Positions 32,172-40,707 of a DNA stretch of 56,641 nt are shown piece by piece (within the stretch, counting starts at the first letter, position 1; every line of letters starts with the position of its first letter). Where the stretch lies: contig CAJUIA010000028.1 of NCBI GenBank assembly GCA_910586485.1, positions 1 to 56,641 of the forward strand. The letters are read 5' to 3'. The stretch is from an uncultured Acetatifactor sp. (GTDB taxonomy: Bacteria > Bacillota > Clostridia > Lachnospirales > Lachnospiraceae). A program made the translations under genes and the position numbers. Below the pieces are notes generated by a model. It had not been told where the DNA came from, did no database searches, and was given only the letters and a program-made list of their open reading frames with translations.

Positions 32172-33752
32172 TTACTTCTTATGGCTTATCGCTTCAGAAG
32201 CATTCTTCTCCTTCCGCTTCTTACCTTTCTCCGATGCCTTGGACTCCTTCTGTACCTTTCCCTTTTTAGGCGTCCTTCCGTAAAGCTCCGACATCTCCCG
32301 GATTTCCAACGCCAGCTCCTTGGTAAACGCTCCCCGTTTCATCCGCCAGGTCCAGTTGCCTCCCAGCGTAGAAGGAATGTTAATCCGGGCCTCCGATCCC
32401 AGTCCCAGGTAGTCCTGCATGGGAATTACCGCCAGATCGGCAACGCAGGAAAGCACCGCCCTGATAAACTCCCACTTGACTTCTTCCTTACTGCCGCACT
32501 TCTTCAGATTCAGATAACGGTCACAAAAATCCCTGTCCGCCTCCGGAAGCTGCTCATACCAGCCCAAGGTGGTATCATTATCGTGGGTCCCAGTGTAAGC
32601 CACGGCATTCTTAATATAATTATGGGGCAGATAATCGCTGTCCTCTCTGGAGTCAAAGGCAAACTGCAGCACCTTCATGCCGGGATACCCTGTGCGCTTA
32701 ACCAGCTCCAACACAGACGGAGTCAAAAAGCCCAGGTCCTCCGCAATCACTTCCCTCTCCCCCAGCCTTTTCTTCATGGTCTCAAAAAGCGAGTCCCCCG
32801 GTCCCGGCTCCCACTCGCCGATCTCTGCGGTTTTCATGCCTGCGGGAATGGAATAATATGCGTCAAAAGCCCTGAAATGATCAATGCGGACCACGTCATA
32901 CATCTTAAAGCAGGCCTCCAGCCGTTTCATCCACCACTCATAGCCCGTCTTTTTATGGTAATCCCACCTGTACAGAGGATTTCCCCAAAGCTGTCCCGTG
33001 GCGGAAAATGCGTCCGGCGGGCAGCCTGCCACGGCTGTGGGATTACAGTCCTCATCAAACTGGAAAAGCTCCGGATTCGCCCAGGCATCCGAGCTGTCAA
33101 AGGCCACATAAATGGGAATATCCCCGATGATTTTCACGCCCTTACGGTTTGCGTAAGCTTTCAACTTCTCCCACTGTACGCGGAACATGTATTGCTGGAA
33201 CTGATAGAACTCAATCTCCTGGGCAAATTTCTTACGATATTTCTCCAAAGCCTCCGGCCTGCGGGTCTTAATCTCTTCGTCCCATTCCACCCAGCACACA
33301 TTGCCGAAGGAATTCTTCACCGCCATATACAACGCATAATCATCCAGCCAATAGGCATTATCCTTCACAAAAATCCTGAAGGCAGCCTCCTTTGCTATCT
33401 TGCTGCTCTTCCACGCCTCTTTCAAAAGCAGAAAGCGGCTTTCGTATATCTTGGCATAATCTACGTATTCCTCATTGTCCCCAAAGTCATAACCGGCACA
33501 TTTCTGCTTTGAGATATATCCTCGTTCCACCAGGTCCTCCGGGTCAATAAAGTAAGGATTGCCCGCAAAGGTAGAAAAGGACTGATAGGGAGAATCCCCA
33601 TAGCTTGTAGGCCCCAGGGGCAGTATCTGCCAATAGGACTGCCCTGCTTTTTTCAGCTTATCAACAAAGTCATATGCCTCTTTTGAAAAACATCCGATCC
33701 CGTATGCCGACGGCAGACTGGAAACCGGCAGTAACACACCGCTCGCTCTCAT
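32172..33752 (-). CDS. malQ: 4-alpha-glucanotransferase
   Basis: This 526-aa GH77 amylomaltase transfers glucan segments between maltodextrins. It begins MRASGVLLPVSSLPSAYGIG, with GDIPIYVAFDSSD, VRIDHFRAFDAY, EDLGFL and TGTHDNDTTLGWY as family motifs; the Asp in RIDHF and the Glu in EDLG are the catalytic pair. The last 40 residues are Lys-rich (KKGKVQKESKASEKGKKRKE), beyond the usual end. It follows pulA by 11 nt in the glgP-pulA-malQ operon. Confidence 0.94.
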   Translation of the reverse strand: MRASGVLLPVSSLPSAYGIGCFSKEAYDFVDKLKKAGQSYWQILPLGPTSYGDSPYQSFSTFAGNPYFIDPEDLVERGYISKQKCAGYDFGDNEEYVDYAKIYESRFLLLKEAWKSSKIAKEAAFRIFVKDNAYWLDDYALYMAVKNSFGNVCWVEWDEEIKTRRPEALEKYRKKFAQEIEFYQFQQYMFRVQWEKLKAYANRKGVKIIGDIPIYVAFDSSDAWANPELFQFDEDCNPTAVAGCPPDAFSATGQLWGNPLYRWDYHKKTGYEWWMKRLEACFKMYDVVRIDHFRAFDAYYSIPAGMKTAEIGEWEPGPGDSLFETMKKRLGEREVIAEDLGFLTPSVLELVKRTGYPGMKVLQFAFDSREDSDYLPHNYIKNAVAYTGTHDNDTTLGWYEQLPEADRDFCDRYLNLKKCGSKEEVKWEFIRAVLSCVADLAVIPMQDYLGLGSEARINIPSTLGGNWTWRMKRGAFTKELALEIREMSELYGRTPKKGKVQKESKASEKGKKRKEKNASEAISHKK

Positions 33753-33763
33753 GGCTAACCCTC

Positions 33764-36523
33764 TTATTTCTTATTTCTTTTTCCTTTTCCCAATACAATC
33801 AGCACCGCGCCTACTACGACCAAAACCACTGCGCAGACCACGCCGATCAAAACAATGTTTACGCTCTCCTTCTCCGTGGGCTCAGACACAGCCGGCCCAT
33901 TCCCATCCTGTCCGTTTTCCTCGGAAGCGGGCTGCTCCACCACGGGCACGCTGTCGTCCTGAATCAGGACCATGGCGGAGATGGGCGCAACGCTTACCTT
34001 CCCCGAAACTCCCTCCAGCGCCTGCGTGCCTGCCGTCTCGCCGTTAATATATACGCTCCAGCCCCCTGCAGGAAGATTTACCTCCGCCGCCTCCGGGTTG
34101 GCGTTAAATACCACAAACATCTCTTCCGCCGTCTCGTTTTCCACGCCGCCGGTCAGATAAAAGGCCAGAACATTCTGCGGTACGTCTTCCACTCTGGAAA
34201 CATGCTCCTGCACTGCCTGGGCATCCTCCAGACGTAAAACCCCATGCTCCTTGCGGAATGCAATCAGTCCCTTATAATACTCCAAAACCTGCTGATATTC
34301 TTCCTTCTCCAAATCACTCCACTTGATACTGTTGACCTCGTCACCGGAATTATAGCTGTTGCTGTTGAAGCTGCCATCCGCATTCACCTTGGTCCGGAGC
34401 ATTTCTTCCCCTGCCTGCATAAAGGGCACGCCCTGGGAGGTCATATAGATGGCCGCCGCCAGATTATTCATGCGGATCAGCTCTTCTCTGGAGGCGTCCG
34501 AACGGGATTTCTGCAGCTTGTCAAACAGGGTCAGGTTATCATGGCAGGACGCATAGTTAATGGTCTGAGCGGGGCTTTTGCACCAGGCGGAATCTGCCGT
34601 AAATGCTTTTGCTACCTCAAAGCTGCCGCCGGACCCGCCGGATATGTAGCCGGTTTCCATATCGTTAAAGACGCCGCCCTTCAAGCCGTCGCGGATCTTG
34701 TCATTAAAATAGGCAAATCCCGGCGTCTGAGCCGAATTCGTCTGCGTCGCCATGTCCACATTTGTCTTTGTCACATTGGTGGTCATGGTCCAGCCTTCGC
34801 CGTAAAAAATCACATCCGGGTGAGTCTTGTGCACTTCCTCCACAATGGCATTCACCGTCTCCACATCCAGCAGTCCCACCAGATCAAAACGGAATCCGTC
34901 CATATGGTATTCATCCGCCCAGTAGCATACGGAGTCCACAATGTATTTTCTCACCATGCTGCGCTCGCTGGCGGTATCGTTACCGCAGCCGGAGCCGTTG
35001 GAATAGCTCCCGTTTTCGTTAATGCGGGAAAAATAACCGGGCACCAGCCTGTTAAAGCAAAAGTCGTCACCGCTCTGCACATGATTGTACACCACATCCA
35101 TCACCACGCTGATTCCCTCGTTATGCAGGGCCTGGACCATCTGCTTCACTTCTCCAACCCGGACCGCGCCGTTATAAGGATCCGTGGAATAGGAGCCCTC
35201 CGGCACATTGTAATTTTTCGGATCATAGCCCCAGTTATAGCCGCCTGCCGCTTCGTCCACAGAGCCAAAATCATACATGGGCAGAATATGCACATGGGTG
35301 ATCCCCAGCTCCTTCAAATAGTCGATACCCGTAACGGCGCCGCCCGGCGTTTTGGTCCCTTTTTCCGTAAATTGCAGATATTTCCCGGCATTTTCAATAC
35401 CTGAGCTTGCATCTGCGGAAAAATCCCGCATATGAAGCTCATAAATAACCGCATCCGTTATCTTCTCTCCTGCGTGAGGATTAACGTCATTCTCCCAGCC
35501 TGCCGGATCCGTGCCGTCAAGATCAATTACCATGGCCCGGTCTCCGTTTACGCCGGTGGTCCTGGCGTAAGGGTCGCAGGCCTCCCTCTTCTCATCGCCG
35601 GTTACTGCCGTATAGGTATAATAGACTCCGTTCCTGTCTCCTTCCGCCTCCAGTACCCAGGTGCCATTTATATCCTCTGTCATGGCAAGGCTTTCAATCA
35701 GATCCTCGGCAGACGCGTCTCCCGATTCGTACAGATTCACATAGACCTCATCGGCCAGCGGCGCCCACACCCGAAAGACAGTTTTTTCCGGTGTCCACAC
35801 GGCCCCAAGATCATTTCCCGTATAGGTAAATTCCGCTTCAAAGGAATCGGTGGAAAAAACATTGGGCATGTTCACCTTATAATCATTTCCGTCAAAGCTT
35901 ATGGTATAGCTGCCAAAAGGATCCAATTCCTTTTCCAGCGTCAGCGTATAAATATTGTCTGCTTCCTCCACGCCTGCAATATTTACCTTTCCCTCGCCGC
36001 CGCTTATCGCAAAGGCCTTTTCCGGCTCTTCCACCGGAGCCGTCACCTCCACCGTTACGGTGCCGTCGCCTCCATAAACTGCCTTTGTAAGCTTAATTCC
36101 TTTCACTACATCATCTCCGTACTCCTTGGTAAATCCCTCCACACCGGCTTCCACATAGATGTGTACCGTACCGGAGATCACCTCCGGAATCTCAATAAAC
36201 TGATCCTTATCCACATCCTTTGTCCAGTCCTCCGTGCGGACAATAAATCCCACGCTGGTCACACCAGGAGAAACGTTCATCGTAGCAATCTGCTCCCCGT
36301 CCGTCTCTTCAAAATAATAATCGCCGCCTTCCGCTCCCGCTTCCCAGAACCATACCCGCCAGGGAGCATAATCTCCGTCCGGCCGGTTATAGTGCAGCTT
36401 GATCACCGCCCCCTCGTCGGCTCTTGCCGTAATGGGCGCGCCGATGAATCCTGCCACCAGCAAAACTACCATCATGACAGCCATGCTGATGGCCGTCAGC
36501 CTCTGCTTCAAAAGTTTTTTCAT
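33764..36523 (-). CDS. pulA: type I pullulanase, secreted and membrane-anchored
   Basis: This 919-aa debranching enzyme cleaves alpha-1,6 links in pullulan, starch or glycogen. A signal peptide (to about residue 35, ITARADE) precedes a CBM41-like starch-binding domain (LHYNRPDGDYAPWRVWFW). The GH13 domain includes YNWGYDPKNYNVPEGSYSTD, DGFRFDLVGLLDV (nucleophile Asp), FYGEGW (acid Glu) and SCHDN. The C-terminus has a helix VLIGVVCAVVLVVVGAVLIV and GKGKRNKK, a membrane anchor. ATG 36523 overlaps the TGA of glgP. Extracellular location contrasts with cytoplasmic GlgP and MalQ. Confidence 0.94.
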   Translation of the reverse strand: MKKLLKQRLTAISMAVMMVVLLVAGFIGAPITARADEGAVIKLHYNRPDGDYAPWRVWFWEAGAEGGDYYFEETDGEQIATMNVSPGVTSVGFIVRTEDWTKDVDKDQFIEIPEVISGTVHIYVEAGVEGFTKEYGDDVVKGIKLTKAVYGGDGTVTVEVTAPVEEPEKAFAISGGEGKVNIAGVEEADNIYTLTLEKELDPFGSYTISFDGNDYKVNMPNVFSTDSFEAEFTYTGNDLGAVWTPEKTVFRVWAPLADEVYVNLYESGDASAEDLIESLAMTEDINGTWVLEAEGDRNGVYYTYTAVTGDEKREACDPYARTTGVNGDRAMVIDLDGTDPAGWENDVNPHAGEKITDAVIYELHMRDFSADASSGIENAGKYLQFTEKGTKTPGGAVTGIDYLKELGITHVHILPMYDFGSVDEAAGGYNWGYDPKNYNVPEGSYSTDPYNGAVRVGEVKQMVQALHNEGISVVMDVVYNHVQSGDDFCFNRLVPGYFSRINENGSYSNGSGCGNDTASERSMVRKYIVDSVCYWADEYHMDGFRFDLVGLLDVETVNAIVEEVHKTHPDVIFYGEGWTMTTNVTKTNVDMATQTNSAQTPGFAYFNDKIRDGLKGGVFNDMETGYISGGSGGSFEVAKAFTADSAWCKSPAQTINYASCHDNLTLFDKLQKSRSDASREELIRMNNLAAAIYMTSQGVPFMQAGEEMLRTKVNADGSFNSNSYNSGDEVNSIKWSDLEKEEYQQVLEYYKGLIAFRKEHGVLRLEDAQAVQEHVSRVEDVPQNVLAFYLTGGVENETAEEMFVVFNANPEAAEVNLPAGGWSVYINGETAGTQALEGVSGKVSVAPISAMVLIQDDSVPVVEQPASEENGQDGNGPAVSEPTEKESVNIVLIGVVCAVVLVVVGAVLIVLGKGKRNKK

Positions 36524-38805
36524 GCTAACCTCCAAATATCCCTGTTATACTCGGCAATGGTCCTGTCGGAAGAAAAGAATCCGGCCTTGGCAATATTTAC
36601 CAGCATCATTCTCTTCCACTTGTCCCTGTACTCATAATCAGCAAACGCCTTATCCTTTACAGCAATATAATCCTCCAGGTCAAGCAGGGTCATAAACCAG
36701 TCCTTATTTAACAGCTCCTGATGCAGACGGGTCAGATTTTCCTTATGGCCAACGGCAAGAGCTTCCTTGCTGACAATAAAGTCTACGGCCTCCTGAATAA
36801 CCGGACTCTTTTTATAATATTCCTCCGGCACATAATCCTTCTTTGCATAATGCTCGATCACCGCGTCGCTCTTTTCGCCGAAGATATAAATATTATCGTC
36901 TCCCACCAGCTCATGAATCTCCACGTTTGCACCGTCGCTGGTGCCCAGGGTAACGGCTCCGTTCAGCATGAACTTCATATTGCCGGTGCCGGAGGCCTCC
37001 TTGGATGCCAGGGAAATCTGCTCGGATATATCGCAGGCGGGAATCAGCTTCTCCGCATAGCTTACGTTATAGTTTTCCACCATAACCACCTTCATATAGG
37101 GGCTGACATCAGGGTCCTTGTTAATGATCTCAGACAGCACCAGCAGCAGGTGAATAATATCCTGGGCAATCACATAAGCAGGCGCTGCCTTTGCTCCGAA
37201 AATGAAGGTCATGGGCCTTACCGGCTTCTTTCCGTCCTTGATTTCCAGGTATTTGTGAATGATGTAAAGTGCATTCATCTGTTGCCTCTTATACTCGTGA
37301 AGCCGCTTTACCTGAATATCAAAAATAGAATTGAGATCCAGGGTTACACCCTCCTTCTCCCGGATGTAGGATGCCAATGCCTTTTTCTTCTGCTGCTTGA
37401 TGTCCTCGATGGCATTCAGCACCGTAACATCGTCCTTTTTCTCCAGCAGCTTTTCCAGCTGATCCGCATCTTTTTTATAGCCGTCGCCTATAGTTCTTGT
37501 CAGCAGCTGGGCCAGCTCCCTGTTGCAGGAAAGCAGCCAGCGGCGGAAGGTGATGCCGTTGGTTTTGTTATTAAACTTTTCGGGATACAGCTTATAAAAA
37601 TGATTCAGCTCCGTATCCTTCAAAATATCCGTGTGGATGGCAGCCACGCCGTTGACGCTGTAGCCATAATGAATGTCGATATGAGCCATATGCACACGTT
37701 TGTTCTCGTCAATGATCTGCACCTTAGGATCGGTATACTTCTTCGCCACCCTGGCACTTAACTCCTTGATAATGGGCACCAGCTGCGGCACCACCTTCTC
37801 GATATATTCCAGGGGCCATTTCTCCAGGGCCTCCGCCAAAATAGTGTGATTTGTATAAGCACAGGTCCTGCTCACCACATTCACTGCGTCCTCGATGGTA
37901 AAGCCCTCATCCCAGGTCAGAATGCGAATCAGTTCGGGAATCACCATGGTAGGATGGGTATCGTTAATCTGAATTGCCGCATACTCGTCCATATGATACA
38001 AGTCACAGCCCTTCTCCTTCAGCTCCCGGATAATCAGCTGCGCGCCGTTGCTCACCATAAAGTACTCCTGATAAATACGCAGCAGATTACCTGCCTCGTC
38101 GGAATCATCGGGATAAAGGAACAGTGTCAGATTCTTCTCAATGGCGGTCTTGTCAAAGTCAATTCCCTTCTTGACCAGGCTCTCGTCAACAGACTCCACA
38201 TCAAAAAGATGAAGCTTATTACAGCCGTTCTCATATCCGATCACATCAATATCATAAAGCACGGAGGTCACCTTCCTGTCGCCGAAGGAAACCGTAAACC
38301 GGGTTCCCGTGTCGGTCAGCCAGGAATTGGCTTCGATCCAGTCATTCTTCTCCGCCTTTTGCAGACGCTCCTTAAATACCTGCTTAAACAGACCATAATG
38401 GTAGTTCAAACCGATTCCGTCCCCCGGCAGTCCTAAGGTAGCGATAGAGTCCAAAAAGCAGGCCGCCAGACGCCCCAGACCGCCGTTTCCTAAGGAAGGC
38501 TCCGGCTCTGCCTCTTCGATGGCAGAAAGGCTCTTACCATTCTTCTTCAGCAATCCCTCCAGCTCATCATAAATCCCCAAATTAATCAGATTATTGGATA
38601 AAAGCTTGCCGATCAGAAATTCCATGGAAATGTAATACACCTTCTTCCTGCCGCTGATCACCGGCTTCTCTGCCATCTGCTCCTTTGTCAGCTGCAGCAC
38701 GCAGTTGTACAGCTGCGCATCCGTACACTCCTTAATCGTCTTATGATACATCTTTTTGGTCAGTTCACCCAGCCGCCCCTCCAGGCCCATTGTTGCTGCC
38801 GTCAT
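36520..38805 (-). CDS. glgP: glycogen/maltodextrin phosphorylase
   Basis: This 761-aa pyridoxal-phosphate enzyme releases glucose 1-phosphate from alpha-1,4 glucans. GNGGLGRLAACFLDS, KRLHEYKRQQMN and EASGTGNMKFMLNG (the PLP-lysine follows the usual spacing) are hallmarks. Three consecutive ATGs occur; the third (38805) is 6-7 nt from AGGAGGT and is chosen. The stop overlaps pulA by ATGA. A promoter with a LacI-type operator precedes it, and the regulator gene lies immediately upstream. Confidence 0.94.
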   Translation of the reverse strand: MTAATMGLEGRLGELTKKMYHKTIKECTDAQLYNCVLQLTKEQMAEKPVISGRKKVYYISMEFLIGKLLSNNLINLGIYDELEGLLKKNGKSLSAIEEAEPEPSLGNGGLGRLAACFLDSIATLGLPGDGIGLNYHYGLFKQVFKERLQKAEKNDWIEANSWLTDTGTRFTVSFGDRKVTSVLYDIDVIGYENGCNKLHLFDVESVDESLVKKGIDFDKTAIEKNLTLFLYPDDSDEAGNLLRIYQEYFMVSNGAQLIIRELKEKGCDLYHMDEYAAIQINDTHPTMVIPELIRILTWDEGFTIEDAVNVVSRTCAYTNHTILAEALEKWPLEYIEKVVPQLVPIIKELSARVAKKYTDPKVQIIDENKRVHMAHIDIHYGYSVNGVAAIHTDILKDTELNHFYKLYPEKFNNKTNGITFRRWLLSCNRELAQLLTRTIGDGYKKDADQLEKLLEKKDDVTVLNAIEDIKQQKKKALASYIREKEGVTLDLNSIFDIQVKRLHEYKRQQMNALYIIHKYLEIKDGKKPVRPMTFIFGAKAAPAYVIAQDIIHLLLVLSEIINKDPDVSPYMKVVMVENYNVSYAEKLIPACDISEQISLASKEASGTGNMKFMLNGAVTLGTSDGANVEIHELVGDDNIYIFGEKSDAVIEHYAKKDYVPEEYYKKSPVIQEAVDFIVSKEALAVGHKENLTRLHQELLNKDWFMTLLDLEDYIAVKDKAFADYEYRDKWKRMMLVNIAKAGFFSSDRTIAEYNRDIWRLA

Positions 38806-38869
38806 CATCATACCTCCTGCTGTTTTTATTTTTTTAAATCCTTCCACTTAATTGTTTCCTCTTATTGCC

Positions 38870-38898
38870 AGAATATCACCGGAAAACGTTTTCCGCAA
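38870..38898 (-). promoter_or_regulatory. glgP operon promoter with embedded operator
   Basis: Minus-strand TTGCGG (rc 38893-38898) and TATTCT (rc 38870-38875) are 17 nt apart. The perfect palindrome GGAAAACGTTTTCC (38881-38894) fills the spacer, overlapping the -35. Its form, centred on CG, is typical of LacI/CcpA-family operators. Repression by the adjacent LacI-type protein is the natural inference. Confidence 0.7.
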
Positions 38899-38941
38899 GA
38901 GGCAAATAAATTTTTGTGAAAATTAGACAAAATGTTTTCCC

Positions 38942-39931
38942 CTAACATATAATATCCTTATAATACATCTTCACCACGCTGTGGGGCATTATCACCCGCC
39001 GCCCCTCCTGGCCGTCCATCAGCAGCTTTACTTCCTCCACTGCCCGGCTGGAAATCGCATAAAAGTCCTGGCGTACCGTATTCATCTGCTTGCCCACATA
39101 CCCCATAAGGGTTATGCCGTCAAAGCCGCACACCGGCCGAAATATATCCAGCTCAATCAGGGCGTTCATGGCTCCGATGGCCATCAAATCGGAAGCACAC
39201 ACTACGCAGTCCTTCTTTTTTGCATATTTCAGGGCCACATTCCTGGCCGTCAGCTCGCTGAAATCTCCCCTGCGCACCAGCATAGACAAATTCATTTCCT
39301 CTGTCAGCCGTTTCATTCCCCGAATACGCTGCTCCGTAACAAATCCGTCTGCCTTTCCCGAAATATACAGAATCGACTTACACTTATCGTCCGTCACCGT
39401 TTTTTTGGCCACGTCATACTGTGCCTGCTCATGGTCAATGCTGACAGAAGTAGTTCTGGCATTGACAATAGGGGCATCCACAACCACACAGGCAAAGTTT
39501 TTATCCTCGATCAGCTTCTGCAGGATCCTGTCCTCCTTAGAGAGACCGTAGATAATCACGCCCAAGATGCTTTGAGATAAAAAATATCTGGTAAGCTCTT
39601 CCGCATTCATTCCGGCGATCATGGAAGAAAAGACGGTAATCACCTCTATGTTCAGCTCTTTTGCCCTGTCCAGCGCCCCCAAAAGGTACTGCATGAAAAT
39701 CTGGTCAATGGCCTGTGTCTGGCGCTTGGGATCAAGCAGCAGGGCAAGGCGTCCAAACTGCTTTGAGGAAAGGGCGGAGGCAATGGAATTGGGAATATAA
39801 TTCAGCTCCTGTATCGCATCATTTACCTTTTTCTTCGTCTCCTCACTCACATTGGGATACCCGTTCAATACCTTTGACACCGTAGATATAGCCACCCCGG
39901 CCTGTTGTGCAACCTCTTTTATGGATACCAT
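38942..39931 (-). CDS. LacI-family transcription regulator
   Basis: This 329-aa regulator has an N-terminal HTH SIKEVAQQAGVAISTVSKVL and a hinge ELNYIPNSIASALSSKQ, followed by a periplasmic-binding-like sugar sensor domain. ATG 39931 (MVSIKEV) is the standard start; GTG/ATG extensions to 39973 add a basic tail without need. It is transcribed toward the glgP operon, whose promoter carries a palindrome of the right type, so it probably controls glycogen degradation in response to a sugar. Confidence 0.92.
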   Translation of the reverse strand: MVSIKEVAQQAGVAISTVSKVLNGYPNVSEETKKKVNDAIQELNYIPNSIASALSSKQFGRLALLLDPKRQTQAIDQIFMQYLLGALDRAKELNIEVITVFSSMIAGMNAEELTRYFLSQSILGVIIYGLSKEDRILQKLIEDKNFACVVVDAPIVNARTTSVSIDHEQAQYDVAKKTVTDDKCKSILYISGKADGFVTEQRIRGMKRLTEEMNLSMLVRRGDFSELTARNVALKYAKKKDCVVCASDLMAIGAMNALIELDIFRPVCGFDGITLMGYVGKQMNTVRQDFYAISSRAVEEVKLLMDGQEGRRVIMPHSVVKMYYKDIIC

Positions 39932-39994
39932 GCCCTTACTTCCTCTCTGTTTCTTCCGCCGTTTGTACCGCATTGACGCGGGGACCTTTTTCTC

Positions 39995-40024
39995 TTATAC
40001 TGGTATTATCTTATACTAGTATTA
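39995..40024. promoter_or_regulatory. tandem near-identical palindromic boxes before lacI-type gene
   Basis: TTATACTGGTATTA (39995-40008) and TTATACTAGTATTA (40011-40024) repeat with 16-nt period; ATACTAGTAT within the second is a perfect palindrome. They overlap the -10 and downstream part of a promoter for the regulator (TTGACA rc 40036-40041, 17-nt spacer, TAGTAT rc 40013-40018). An operator pair distinct from the CG-centred one is likely. Confidence 0.5.
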
Positions 40025-40076
40025 ATTGGGGAAATTGTCAAATTCAGCCTGAACTGAAATGCTTACATGGGAGAAT

Positions 40077-40134
40077 AGATTGAAAATTGTCATTTTCAAT
40101 CTTGAAATTTGTGACGCTGCGCGTCTCAAATTTC
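40077..40134. repeat. two back-to-back stem-loops before tadA
   Basis: The first stem AGATTGAAAAT/ATTTTCAATCT (40077-40087, 40092-40102) is 11 bp with a 4-nt loop. The second, 40104-40117 with 40121-40134, pairs GAAATTTG and GACGC blocks around one T-T mismatch. They sit 40-100 nt before the tadA start. They could be a leader structure, a bidirectional stop for read-through, or a dispersed repeat. Confidence 0.5.
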
Positions 40135-40177
40135 CCACAGATTTAGATGCCGCTTGCGCGGCGGAATGAGAGGAAAC

Positions 40178-40681
40178 ATGGCTGTTATAAAAGATATTCA
40201 GGAAAAGTACATGCGAGAAGCCTTAAAACAGGCAAAAAAGGCTTATTCCTTAGGGGAGGTGCCCATTGGCTGCGTCATTGTTCATGAGGGTAAAATCATC
40301 GGGCGGGGATATAACCGCCGCAACACGGACAAAAACACCCTTTCCCATGCGGAAATCACCGCCATCCGAAAAGCCAGCAAGATAATCGGAGACTGGCGGC
40401 TGGAGGACTGCACCCTGTACGTGACTTTAGAGCCCTGCCAGATGTGCGCCGGTGCCATTGTGCAGGCCCGCATCCCCGAAGTGGTGATCGGCTGTATGAA
40501 TCCTAAGGCGGGCTGCGCCGGCTCCGTCCTGAATATTCTGGAAATGCCGGAATTTAATCATCAGGCAGCAGTCGTCAAAGGCATCCTGGAGCAGGAATGC
40601 AGTGATCTGCTGAAAACCTTCTTCGCTGAGCTTCGCATCCGAAACAAAGAAATGAAGGAATCGCCAAATATGCAGCTTTAA
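40178..40681 (+). CDS. tadA: tRNA adenosine(34) deaminase
   Basis: This 167-aa enzyme converts A34 of tRNA-Arg to inosine. SHAEITAI gives the zinc His and catalytic Glu, and EPCQMCAGAI the two zinc cysteines. ATG 40178, behind AGAGG, is preferred over in-frame ATGs at 40154 and 40166 that lie in a small hairpin. tadA and the SRP RNA gene are often neighbours in Clostridia; here they are about 2 kb apart, separated by two minus-strand genes. Confidence 0.94.
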   Translation: MAVIKDIQEKYMREALKQAKKAYSLGEVPIGCVIVHEGKIIGRGYNRRNTDKNTLSHAEITAIRKASKIIGDWRLEDCTLYVTLEPCQMCAGAIVQARIPEVVIGCMNPKAGCAGSVLNILEMPEFNHQAAVVKGILEQECSDLLKTFFAELRIRNKEMKESPNMQL

Positions 40682-40707
40682 GAACCAACCCGTGGATTAT
40701 TTTACCT

